Program-made: the position numbers and the translations under genes
In this document: positions 44,199 to 51,953 of the stretch, one piece after another
Layout: each line of letters starts with the position of its first letter
Position numbering within the stretch: the stretch's first letter is position 1
The notes under the pieces: generated by a model
What the model saw: only the letters and a program-made list of their open reading frames with translations
The model's database searches: none
What the model was told of the DNA's origin: nothing
Assembly (NCBI RefSeq): GCF_015476655.1
Contig: NZ_JABFHF010000002.1
Coordinates: 293,435 to 357,434, forward strand
Direction of reading: 5' to 3'
Source: Aquiflexum lacus
GTDB taxonomy: Bacteria > Bacteroidota > Bacteroidia > Cytophagales > Cyclobacteriaceae
Length of the DNA stretch: 64,000 nt

Positions 44199-44965
44199 GG
44201 CCTGTGGCATTGGTAACCGGTGGAACAAGAGGGATTGGTTTGGGTATTGCGAAGGAGCTTGCTGCCAAAGGACATGATCTTATTTTGAACGGGGTGAGGG
44301 AAGAGATTGAAGTAGAACCAGTTCTCGAAAATCTCCGATCAATGGAAGTGGAGGTTTGCTATGCTAAGGGAAATATAGCTTTGGAAGCTGACCGTAAAGG
44401 GATACTCGAAACAGCGAAGGAGCGATTTGGAAAGCTGAATATTTTGGTCAATAATGCCGGAGTAGCCCCAAAAGTCCGGGCTGACGTTTTGGAAGTCACT
44501 CCTGAAGATTTTGATGAATTGATGGATATCAATCTGAGAGGCACTTTTTTTCTGACGCAATCTTTAGCCCAATGGATGCTGGAACAAAAGCATACAAATC
44601 CATCCGATTTCTTTTCCATTATCCACATCACTTCTGTATCCGCTTCAATGGCATCGATCAATAGGGCAGCTTATTGTATTTCCAAAGCAGGCTTGTCCAT
44701 GTTTTCCAAACTGATGGCAGTCAGAATGGCTGAGAAAAATATTCCGGTATATGAAGTCCGTCCTGGAGTCATAGAAACAGATATGACTGAAAAAGTTAAA
44801 TCTTCTTATGAGGAAAGAATTCAAAATGGTCTGACCTTGGAAAAACGGATGGGCTTACCATATGACGTGGGGAGAGTGGTGGCTGCCCTTGCCAAAGGAG
44901 ATTTGCCTTATGCCACAGGACAGGTAATTTCAGTGGATGGGGGCTTGACGGTGGAGCGGTTGTAA
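44195..44965 (+). CDS. SDR family 3-ketoacyl-ACP reductase-like dehydrogenase
   Basis: This is a 256-residue short-chain dehydrogenase. The cofactor motif is VTGGTRGIGLGIA at about residues 6-18. NNAGVAP, the catalytic Ser in HITSVSA, and the YCISK Tyr/Lys pair are all present. It is the last gene of the ATGA-coupled chain and would carry out an alcohol/ketone conversion of the product of the OYE-like enzyme or of the released uronate. Confidence 0.92.
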   Translation: MRPVALVTGGTRGIGLGIAKELAAKGHDLILNGVREEIEVEPVLENLRSMEVEVCYAKGNIALEADRKGILETAKERFGKLNILVNNAGVAPKVRADVLEVTPEDFDELMDINLRGTFFLTQSLAQWMLEQKHTNPSDFFSIIHITSVSASMASINRAAYCISKAGLSMFSKLMAVRMAEKNIPVYEVRPGVIETDMTEKVKSSYEERIQNGLTLEKRMGLPYDVGRVVAALAKGDLPYATGQVISVDGGLTVERL

Positions 44966-45094
44966 TTGGGGAGGACATTGTTTTTACCGTTGAAAAAATC
45001 CCTGTCTTATGTCGCTCAAAACATGTGTTTCTTTAAGCAATATTAGCAGGGACAAAACAAAATTGGCAAAGACTGAGCCCCTAAACATAATTCC

Positions 45095-46558
45095 ATGAAA
45101 GCATTTACCGGATCTATACTCATTACCCTTTTAATTTTGATGTTTTCCTGTACCCAAAAAGAAACTATCAAGCCAAACGTCTTATTTCTTTTTGCAGATG
45201 ACCAAAGGGCAGATGCCTTGGGTATCAGTGGTAACAAACATATCCAAACTCCCCATATTGACCAATTGGCCAAGGAGGGAAGTTATTTTACCAATGCTTA
45301 TGTAATGGGAGGTCATCATGGCGCCATCTGTGCACCTAGTAGGGCAATGCTTTTGAGCGGGAAAAGTCTATTTCATGTATATGACCGCCTCAAGGATGTG
45401 GAGACCATGCCGATGCGGTTTGGTAATCATGGCTATGTAACTTTTGGAACCGGGAAATGGCATAATGAAAAAGAAGCTTTTGAGGCCTCCTTTCAAAAGG
45501 GCAGCCGGGTCTATTTAGGTGGCATGGCAGATCATTTCAATGTTGCGGTCAGAGAACTTTCTGAAGATGGCATTCTTTCAGAACCGACCAAGAGGGGTTT
45601 TTCAACTGATCTATTTGCCGATGCAGCAATTGGATTTATAGAAGAGTATTCTTCTTCAGGTGAGGAAAAACCCTTTTTCTGTTATGTTTCTTTTACTGTG
45701 CCCCATGACCCATATTCTCCTGCACCGGAATATGTTGGTAAGTACCTGAAAGATTCCCTGCCACTGCCGGCCAATTATATGCCTTACCATCCATTTGCTT
45801 TTGATGACTTGACTGTGAGGGATGAGAACCTGACTTCGTGGCCAAGGCAGCCCGAAGTCATTCAGGATATCTTAGCTGACTATTATGCGTTGATCCACCA
45901 TTTGGATGACCGGATCGGGGATATTGTGGAGGTATTGAAGAAGAATGGGCTATATGACAATACCATCATTGTATATGCTGCCGATAACGGCCTCGCGATA
46001 GGGAGCCATGGATTGTTGGGCAAGCAGAATCTTTATGAACACAGTACCAAAGTCCCGGTCATACTCAAAGGCCCTGGAATTCCCGAAAATGCGCAGTTTG
46101 ATGCATTTGTTTACTTATATGATTTATATCCTACCTTGGCGGAATTGGCAGGAGTTCCATCTCCGGAGGGGATTGACGGGTTCAGTTTGGTGGATGTTTT
46201 AAACGGAACCATCAATGAAGTTAGATCTTCCATATTTACTGCATACCGACATACGGTACGGGCTGTAAGGGATAAAGAATGGAAGCTTATCAGGTATCCT
46301 GAAAGGGATTATCCCCAATTATTCAACTTGTCGGATGATCCTCACGAAATGAAAAATCTAGCTGGGAACATTCAATATGAAAATAAAATTGGAGAGTTAA
46401 TGGACCTAATGGAAGTTTGGCAGAGAGAATCGGGTGATACTGCCAAATTGAAAGCATCCCAAATATTACCATTAGAATATAATCCGGATACATTGAAAAG
46501 AAAACCTGACCAATGGCAACCCTCTTATACACTGGAGAAGTACTTTGATTCAAAGTAG
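45095..46558 (+). CDS. Sulfatase (S1 type), lipoprotein
   Basis: This is a 487-residue lipoprotein (signal ending ILMFSC, Cys19) of the arylsulfatase superfamily. The metal-binding FLFADDQRAD is near residue 31. The formylglycine site is Cys79 in ICAPSRAMLLSGK (C-x-P-S-R). AADNGLAIGSHGLLGKQN carries the later metal ligand and Lys. Maturation needs an anaerobic or aerobic sulfatase-maturating enzyme encoded elsewhere. It follows the ATGA operon after 129 bp. It probably removes sulfate from a glycan before import. Confidence 0.93.
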   Translation: MKAFTGSILITLLILMFSCTQKETIKPNVLFLFADDQRADALGISGNKHIQTPHIDQLAKEGSYFTNAYVMGGHHGAICAPSRAMLLSGKSLFHVYDRLKDVETMPMRFGNHGYVTFGTGKWHNEKEAFEASFQKGSRVYLGGMADHFNVAVRELSEDGILSEPTKRGFSTDLFADAAIGFIEEYSSSGEEKPFFCYVSFTVPHDPYSPAPEYVGKYLKDSLPLPANYMPYHPFAFDDLTVRDENLTSWPRQPEVIQDILADYYALIHHLDDRIGDIVEVLKKNGLYDNTIIVYAADNGLAIGSHGLLGKQNLYEHSTKVPVILKGPGIPENAQFDAFVYLYDLYPTLAELAGVPSPEGIDGFSLVDVLNGTINEVRSSIFTAYRHTVRAVRDKEWKLIRYPERDYPQLFNLSDDPHEMKNLAGNIQYENKIGELMDLMEVWQRESGDTAKLKASQILPLEYNPDTLKRKPDQWQPSYTLEKYFDSK

Positions 46559-46606
46559 AGAAGAATCTATTTTCTTTGGTAATCTCTTGATCCAAAACAC
46601 TGAAAA

Positions 46607-46729
46607 ATGAAAATTAGGATACGGTTCATAGCTATTTTTTTTCTGTTAATCTTTCCCTTTATTTTGAAAGCTCAAGCTAATAAGATTATTGATGCTTTAA
46701 TGGTAGGGTTTTATAGTCCGGACTTTTAA
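46607..46729 (+). pseudogene. Signal-peptide remnant (40 codons)
   Basis: A start codon followed by a perfect signal peptide (MKIRIRFIAIFFLLIFPFIL then KAQA) leads to only about 16 further residues, ANKIIDALMVGFYSPDF, before a stop. The start recalls serine beta-lactamase-like hydrolases (the 'A-x-KI-x-ALM' opening). It is probably a truncated relic of a secreted protein gene. A real micro-protein is possible but less likely. Confidence 0.45.
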
Positions 46730-46752
46730 AAAAATCAACAAACAGCTTTGGT

Positions 46753-47661
46753 CTAAGATATCTCCTTAATTCTTTCCCCGATATACTGCATGGCCATGGG
46801 GTAGGTTTCTATGCCATGCCCCACATTTTGAAAGATCTTAATGTCTTTCAGAGGTTTGATGTGTTTTTTGGCATTTTCAATGGATTTTTGATATGGAAAT
46901 AATAAGTCTTTGTCACTGAGAAGGAGGTAAGTGTCAACTTTTACTTTTGCCAGTTCTTGGTTCATGTAGTAAGGTTTCTGGGTATTGTCTTTATAGCGAC
47001 TGATGGCAAATACCTCATAATCCACCAGCATTTTTTCTGCATAAGGAGAGAGTTGATGGTTTGGTTTTGCAAAAATGGCCTTGTCCAAAAATTTCAGGAC
47101 ATTTTGTGGTTTTGGGTTCAGGATGGGTAAAATGTTATAGTAGAGATTTTTCATTCCAAGAGAAAAAAATTGAAGGCAATCGGGGTTAAGAAGAAATGCT
47201 GCTTTTATTTTTTCAGGATTTGTAATTCCAAGTTTCATACAGATCAATCCTCCAAATGATGCCCCGGCAATAAATGCTTTTTCAATTTCTAACTTGTCAA
47301 AAACTTCATTGGCCCAAGCGCCATAATCCAAAGACTTGATATCCGGAGTGGCCCCATCGCTCAGATTTGGCAAACCATTGGTTTCCACTAAAAAGATTCT
47401 GAATTTTTGGTTTAGGTGATCTAAGCCTCTATCAAAATCCCAAATCAAAGCTGTCGTCCTGGCGCCGGGGAAAATCACCAAAGTCTCCAGTTTCTGATCA
47501 GCGGAATTTAAACCCCAGACTTGGGTGATTCCAAGTGATGTTTTGACCTCGATGCGCTCATACTTTCTTTGGTTTGCTAGTTCAAGTTGTTTTACCCATT
47601 GTTCAAAATATTGTTTATCCTTGATTTCGTCTTTGAAGTGGGATATTGCCTTTATTTTCAT
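46753..47661 (-). CDS. Alpha/beta hydrolase
   Basis: This is an alpha/beta-hydrolase fold protein of about 302 residues. The nucleophile elbow is FIAGASFGGLICMK (G-x-S-x-G). The oxyanion region LVIFPGARTTALIWDFD lies before it, and the catalytic His is in the C-terminal NVGHGIETYP. The start at 47661 (ATG) is taken; a TTG at 47691 would add ten residues. The substrate is unknown. It is the last gene before the ncRNA-like repeat. Confidence 0.85.
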   Translation of the reverse strand: MKIKAISHFKDEIKDKQYFEQWVKQLELANQRKYERIEVKTSLGITQVWGLNSADQKLETLVIFPGARTTALIWDFDRGLDHLNQKFRIFLVETNGLPNLSDGATPDIKSLDYGAWANEVFDKLEIEKAFIAGASFGGLICMKLGITNPEKIKAAFLLNPDCLQFFSLGMKNLYYNILPILNPKPQNVLKFLDKAIFAKPNHQLSPYAEKMLVDYEVFAISRYKDNTQKPYYMNQELAKVKVDTYLLLSDKDLLFPYQKSIENAKKHIKPLKDIKIFQNVGHGIETYPMAMQYIGERIKEIS

Positions 47662-47715
47662 GGAGTATTGTTGGCTTTTTGCATGGATCAAATCTTTATG
47701 AAGTAGTCATAAAAC

Positions 47716-48006
47716 AAAAACGGGAAAAACTCTTTCGAATTTTTCCCGCTTCATGACTTGAAAACCATAGTCCTCAAACCATGCCAAGCTACAGTTATTA
47801 TGACTTTTCCCCAGTTGCCCGAGTGCCTAACTTTAGATTTCAAACTCTAGCAATCTCCACCTTTCGGTTTCGAGGCTTGAATTCAGTACTTCTGCGGTAA
47901 ACCGTCTCAGACTTTCAACCCTAAAGTTTCAGCCCCTTTGCACTTTCATCACGAGTTTTGGATCATTGTCTGAAATTTTACTTTCAGTCTTTTATCTCTC
48001 ACTTAA
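47716..48006 (-). ncRNA. Candidate structured ncRNA, copy A
   Basis: About 290 nt on the minus strand, from a TAnnTTTG promoter (48013-48020) to an intrinsic terminator (about 47716-47750: CGGGAAAAA...TTTTTCCCG followed by T-rich sequence). No open frame is conserved. A second copy lies at 49066-49357. I count about 33 differences in roughly 285 positions, so about 88% identity by eye. Conserved hairpins include CUGAAA-loop-UUUCAG near the 5' end and AGAUU-loop-AAUCU in the middle. Some differences keep base pairs (see findings). No known RNA family was recognised. 6S-type RNA is one thing to exclude. Confidence 0.7.
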
Positions 48007-48012
48007 TATATT

Positions 48013-48020
48013 CAAATTTA
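48013..48020 (-). promoter_or_regulatory. -7 promoter element of ncRNA copy A
   Basis: On the minus strand TAAATTTG matches TAnnTTTG and lies a few bases upstream of AAGTGAGAG, the first block shared by both copies. Copy B has TAGCTTTG at the equivalent position. Confidence 0.55.
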
Positions 48021-48091
48021 GATGTTAATTGACTGAAATACTATTTATTACAAAGTTATTTTTCAACAACTTTCCCACTAATATCCAGCTG

Positions 48092-48113
48092 AAATCACAT
48101 AGTTGTCCACATG
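48092..48113. promoter_or_regulatory. Conserved upstream box of copy A (DnaA-box-like)
   Basis: AAATCACATAGTTGTCCACATG lies about 90 bp upstream of the ncRNA start and corresponds to a very similar box at copy B at the same distance. It contains TTGTCCACA, one mismatch from the DnaA-box consensus TTATCCACA. It may be a regulator site or a replication-protein site. Confidence 0.35.
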
Positions 48114-48238
48114 CATGAATCATAGATTTAATCTATGGAATTTTAATTCCCATTGTGACTTTTGTCTCCTTTATAAAGATTAGTTATTCTGATATTTGTA
48201 TATCAAAATTTTAGTAAAGGATAAAAAAATATATAATC

Positions 48239-48886
48239 ATGAACGAACAAGAAGTAATTACTATGCCAAGAATTGGGGATCAGGCACCTGATTTTAAAGC
48301 GATGACAACAACAGGTCCAAAGCAGTTTTCGGAATACATTAAAGACAGCTGGACCGTTCTGTTTTCTCATCCCGCCGATTTCACTCCTGTTTGTACCACT
48401 GAAATGAGCGGCTTTGCTTTGGAACAAAAATTCTTTGATGAGCATGATGCCAAGTTGATTGGATTGAGCATTGATTCCATTCACTCTCATATTGCCTGGG
48501 TAAACAATGTGAAGAAGAATACAGGGGTATTGTTTGAATTTCCGATCATTGCTGATATCGACATGAAAGTTTCAAAACTCTACGGTATGTTGCAACCTGG
48601 AGAAAGCGAAACTGCTGCGGTGAGAGCAGTATTCTTTATAGATCCGACCGGAAAAATAAGACTGATCATGTACTATCCTTTGAATGTTGGTAGGAATATG
48701 GATGAAATCAAAAGAGTTTTGATAGCCCTTCAGACTGCAGATAAATATAAGGTAGCCATGCCATTGGATTGGAGACCTGGTCAGAAAGTGATTGTTCCGC
48801 CGCCAAAAACTGTAGCCGAAATGATCGAAAGAGAAGCAAGTGATTACGAAATGGTAGATTTCTACCTCGCTAAAAAAGATATTTAG
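48239..48886 (+). CDS. 1-Cys peroxiredoxin (Prx6/AhpC-like)
   Basis: This is a 215-residue thiol peroxidase. The peroxidatic Cys52 lies in the motif FTPVCTTEM, and SHPADFTPVC is the Prx6-type active-site block. There is no second C-terminal Cys, so it uses an outside thiol for recycling. The C-terminal arm (DWRPGQKVIVPPPKTVAEM) is typical of the long 1-Cys group. It sits alone between the two ncRNA copies, transcribed in the opposite direction. Confidence 0.95.
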   Translation: MNEQEVITMPRIGDQAPDFKAMTTTGPKQFSEYIKDSWTVLFSHPADFTPVCTTEMSGFALEQKFFDEHDAKLIGLSIDSIHSHIAWVNNVKKNTGVLFEFPIIADIDMKVSKLYGMLQPGESETAAVRAVFFIDPTGKIRLIMYYPLNVGRNMDEIKRVLIALQTADKYKVAMPLDWRPGQKVIVPPPKTVAEMIEREASDYEMVDFYLAKKDI

Positions 48887-48900
48887 ATTCCTATTGATTT

Positions 48901-48939
48901 AAAAAAAAGCCTCACGAACCATGGTTTGTGGGGCTTTTT
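48901..48939 (+). terminator. Intrinsic terminator of the peroxiredoxin gene
   Basis: AAAAGCCTCACGAACC, the loop ATGG, then TTTGTGGGGCTTTTT form a hairpin with T-run directly after the gene. Confidence 0.8.
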
Positions 48940-49065
48940 CAATTTTCTCTTATCGCATCAAAGGAATACATGTTATTTGACTATAATAGCCCTTTTTTCT
49001 TTTTTTGAGATCTTATCTTATTCACAAGGGCTATTGAAGCTTAAGCATCAGGTAGGTAGGAAAAC

Positions 49066-49357
49066 AAAAGCGGGAAAAATCCTTTCGAATTTTTCCCGCT
49101 CCATAAATTGAAAACCGTAGTCCTCAAATTACGCCAAGCTGCAGTTATTGTGACTTTTTCCTCAGTTGCCCGAGTACTTAACATTAGATTTCAAACTCTA
49201 GCAATCTCCACCTTTCGATTTTGCGCCTTGATTACAGTGTTTCTGTGGTAAACCATTTCAGACTTTCAACTTTGAAGTATCAGCCCATTTGCACTTTCAT
49301 CACGAGTTTTGGATCATTGCCTGAAATTTTACTTTCAGTCTTTTATCTCTCACTTGA
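49066..49357 (-). ncRNA. Candidate structured ncRNA, copy B
   Basis: This is the second copy of the element at 47716-48006, in the same orientation 1.35 kb away. The promoter TAGCTTTG (49364-49371) has a TTG about 21 bp upstream. The terminator is the stem AGCGGGAAAAAT/ATTTTTCCCGCT (49068-49101) followed by TTTTGTTTT. Pairs that change together against copy A: CGG/CCG becomes UGG/CCA in the stem closed by CUG/CAG, and CAUG/UAUG becomes CGUA/UACG in the stem with loop UUUGAGGA. A single base insertion is the only length difference found. Confidence 0.7.
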
Positions 49358-49363
49358 TATAGT

Positions 49364-49371
49364 CAAAGCTA
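49364..49371 (-). promoter_or_regulatory. -7 promoter element of ncRNA copy B
   Basis: TAGCTTTG on the minus strand, an exact TAnnTTTG match at the same distance from AAGTGAGAG as in copy A. TTG lies about 21 bp upstream. Confidence 0.55.
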
Positions 49372-49442
49372 CTATATATCCAGTAATCTTAGCAATATTT
49401 TCACACTTTATTTACACACAATTTTTCCACTTTTTTAAAGTT

Positions 49443-49465
49443 AAAATCACAAAGTTATCCACATG
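49443..49465. promoter_or_regulatory. Conserved upstream box of copy B with an exact DnaA-box consensus
   Basis: AAAATCACAAAGTTATCCACATG corresponds to the box at copy A. It includes TTATCCACA (49455-49463), identical to the consensus DnaA box. Further DnaA-box-like words (TTTTTCCAC, TTTACACACA) lie within 50 bp. This is not enough to call an origin. Confidence 0.35.
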
Positions 49466-49544
49466 TTTAGAGTCTTATGCAGTCGGAAACAGTTTGGGTT
49501 CTTTTTTGGAAATTATGGTATCTTCAACCTTTAAACACTTGCAT

Positions 49545-50021
49545 ATGAATCGCATCCAACAACTTGTTGAAACATTGAACATGAAACCTCATCCTGAGGG
49601 AGGTTTTTATTCAGAAACTTACCGGGCAAAATCAGCTATTGAAACCCCGAATGGCCAAAGATCATTGATGACTTCTATCTACTTCCTCTTGACTTCAGAA
49701 AATGTTTCCAAGTTCCACAGCATTGCAGGTGAAGAGATATGGTTCCACCATGAGGGAAGCCCGCTTACTGTCCACCTCTTGTCTGACAATGGGTATGAAA
49801 AATTATTGGTTGGGCCGGTTGATCAGGAAGGCCACCAACCCCAGCAATTGGTTCCGGAAGGTGTAATTTTTGGTTCATCTGTGGAAGAGGAGAATTCTTA
49901 TGCTTTGGTTTCCTGTATGGTTGCCCCCGGTTTTGACTTCAGGGATTTTAAGTTGTATGGTGCTGAGGAATTGTTGGAAAAATGGCCGGAACATGGTAAC
50001 ATAATTGAGAAATTAACTTAA
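49545..50021 (+). CDS. DUF985 cupin protein
   Basis: This protein is about 158 residues from the ATG at 49545. The longer frame from 49221 runs through the ncRNA copy and was rejected. LNMKPHPEGGFYSETYRAKS at the start and GEEIWFHHEGSPLTVHLLS are hallmarks of the DUF985 cupin family, and the His-rich core could bind a metal. Substrate and function are unknown. Confidence 0.88.
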   Translation: MNRIQQLVETLNMKPHPEGGFYSETYRAKSAIETPNGQRSLMTSIYFLLTSENVSKFHSIAGEEIWFHHEGSPLTVHLLSDNGYEKLLVGPVDQEGHQPQQLVPEGVIFGSSVEEENSYALVSCMVAPGFDFRDFKLYGAEELLEKWPEHGNIIEKLT

Positions 50022-50194
50022 TTGGCATAGGAGTCAAACAAGTGAAGACAATTGATTTGGTCGAATCTACTGTTTTCTGAAACTATCTGTCTGGCCTAAT
50101 TTATCCGTATTTTATTGCACGCAGATGACACTGATTTAATAGATATTCACTGAAATCGGCAACTTTGAAATGTACATTGAATTCTTATTGGCTT

Positions 50195-50971
50195 TCATAT
50201 GTTTTTATCCAGATTGCTCAGGTATTGATTTGCTTCGTAGGGCATGTCCGTATTGATATAGTCTATGCCAAGGTCATAAAATGCTTTCCAAGCTGATTGT
50301 GAATCGGGAGTACCCCAAAATCTTACCGGTTTTCCAAAGTTATGTACCTGTTGAATAAAGGAAATCAGCTTTTCCTTTTCCCGTTCGACAATACTTCCTT
50401 CTCCGTTCCAAACAGAAAACTGCCGGAAATTCAAACTGACCATTCCGATCTTTTCCCAAGGAAGTTGATCATTCAAGGTTCTACTTTGATAATCAAAAAG
50501 TATCCAAGAGGGATAATCATTATAATCTTCCACTTTCGGCCTGTTTCCTGACACGATGATCTTCAACCCGTTTTGATTGGCGGGTGAATATAACATCGGT
50601 TCAAATTCATTCAGCTGTTTGATCAATACCTCCAAAGTAGCATAGGCTTCGGTTTTGATGTCAATCATTAAGTGAAATCCAAACTCATCTACTAGACCAA
50701 GTTCCTTAGCCTTTTGGATAGGAGAAAGGTATAAGCTTTTCAAAGTTCTTTCTTTTTTAATTGTTGCCCTTTCATGGGCTACCATTAATTCTCCGTCCTG
50801 AAGAATCACGTCAGCTTCGATGGAGGCACAACCCGCTCCGAATGCTTCCCAAAACGGAACCTTTCTAAGGTAGTCGTTGTGGGAATGGAGTTTAAAGGGT
50901 TTGTATTCCTGTGCTATTGAAAAATGAAAATTCAAAAAAGAGCAAAGGATAAGAAGATAGATTTTTTTCAT
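50195..50971 (-). CDS. PI-PLC/glycerophosphodiester phosphodiesterase-like secreted protein
   Basis: This protein is about 258 residues from the ATG at 50971; a TTG at 50977 is an alternative. A signal peptide ends near AQE. FKLHSHNDYLRKVPFWEAF and IEADVILQDGELMVAHE match the metal-binding and catalytic His region of the PLC-like phosphodiesterase/GDPD superfamily. MIDIKTEAY and DYINTDMPYEA are the later conserved strands. It probably hydrolyses a phosphodiester in the periplasm. Confidence 0.82.
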   Translation of the reverse strand: MKKIYLLILCSFLNFHFSIAQEYKPFKLHSHNDYLRKVPFWEAFGAGCASIEADVILQDGELMVAHERATIKKERTLKSLYLSPIQKAKELGLVDEFGFHLMIDIKTEAYATLEVLIKQLNEFEPMLYSPANQNGLKIIVSGNRPKVEDYNDYPSWILFDYQSRTLNDQLPWEKIGMVSLNFRQFSVWNGEGSIVEREKEKLISFIQQVHNFGKPVRFWGTPDSQSAWKAFYDLGIDYINTDMPYEANQYLSNLDKNI

Positions 50972-51024
50972 ATCCAAAAATGAGAAAATACTTTTGAAAG
51001 TTAATTATCAGTAATATTTACTAC

Positions 51025-51828
51025 TTATGCTACAATTGGATTTAATGGACTATTGATCTCCTTCCCTATCTCTGCCCCTGGGCACCAAGTATTCCAATCG
51101 TTGATCTGATTGTCGTTCTCGGGGTTTTTTAGTTTGGATTTGGCATCCATGTAGATAATGGTCATTACTTTTCTGACCTGATCGGTTTGATTGGCTCCGG
51201 CCCTGTGAAATACCCAGCCTGAATGGAAACTCACTTCGCCCAAATCAAAGGGCTCAATGACATGCTCAAAATTATTGATGCGGAGATTTTTCTTGATCTG
51301 AACCTCTGATTCGTCCCCAATAGCCAATTCCCTTCCAAATACAATCTGATGGCTTTTTGCAGAAAATTCCAATGCCCCCATTTCCAAAGGAGTCTCTTGC
51401 AAAGGAATCCAAGCAGTGATGGTCCTGTCCGTATCGATCGGCCAATAATATTGGTCTGCATGCCAGGGAGTGATTCCCCCGCCCGGCTCTTTGAACAATG
51501 CCTGATCGTGGTAAATCCTGACTTTCTCACAATCCATCAAGTCTGCAGCGATCTGTCCCAACCTTTTGCTCAAGACCAATTTGGCTACTTCCTCATTTTC
51601 TCTCCAAAGGTTAAAAATCTGCAAAAATGCTTTGCCGTAAGTGTCCCTTTCATCTAAAGGCGCTTTCTGCTTGTTCAGGTTGTCCACCTCCTTGCTGATA
51701 ACCTTATTGAAATGGGCGATCACCTCAGGACTCAATACATTTTTAAGCTTGATAAAGCGGTTTTCCTGATAAAAAGCCTTGGCTTCGTCTGAGACAGGAT
51801 AGGTTTCTTGGAGAAGGGGAAAGTTCAT
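51025..51828 (-). CDS. Phytanoyl-CoA dioxygenase (PhyH) family protein
   Basis: This is a 267-residue 2-oxoglutarate/Fe(II) dioxygenase. The metal-binding H-x-D is His123 and Asp125 in TPWHADQYYWPID. The distal His is in SFHSGWVFHRAGANQT. LNPEVIAHF-like N-terminal helices are typical. Its gene is divergent from an AraC-type regulator, 125 bp apart, so the regulator probably controls it. The substrate is likely a small hydroxylated metabolite. Confidence 0.9.
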   Translation of the reverse strand: MNFPLLQETYPVSDEAKAFYQENRFIKLKNVLSPEVIAHFNKVISKEVDNLNKQKAPLDERDTYGKAFLQIFNLWRENEEVAKLVLSKRLGQIAADLMDCEKVRIYHDQALFKEPGGGITPWHADQYYWPIDTDRTITAWIPLQETPLEMGALEFSAKSHQIVFGRELAIGDESEVQIKKNLRINNFEHVIEPFDLGEVSFHSGWVFHRAGANQTDQVRKVMTIIYMDAKSKLKNPENDNQINDWNTWCPGAEIGKEINSPLNPIVA

Positions 51829-51953
51829 AGTCGATTGTTTTTTTACAAAATTACCACAGTTGCTAGAATTTTATTTAGCTGATTTTATGCTTTTGTTAAC
51901 GTATATTGCACTATTGTAGAGAGGTTATTGAAAAATAATAGTAAAATAAGTCA

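Noticed and set aside
47950..48000. C/D-box-like words (GTGATGA, CTGA) in the ncRNA
   Set aside because: Bacteria have no C/D guide RNAs. The match is short and probably chance.
48239..48886. Peroxiredoxin plus the two ncRNA copies as a composite transposon
   Set aside because: No transposase, target duplication or terminal inverted repeats are seen, and the copies have diverged by compensatory changes, which argues for selected function.
49381..49465. Chromosomal origin (oriC)
   Set aside because: Only one exact DnaA box and no dnaA or dnaN neighbour. The signal is reported only as DnaA-box-like.
49221..49544. N-terminal extension of the DUF985 protein
   Set aside because: The extra 108 codons run through ncRNA copy B and have no resemblance to the family. 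The ATG at 49545 gives a normal family start.
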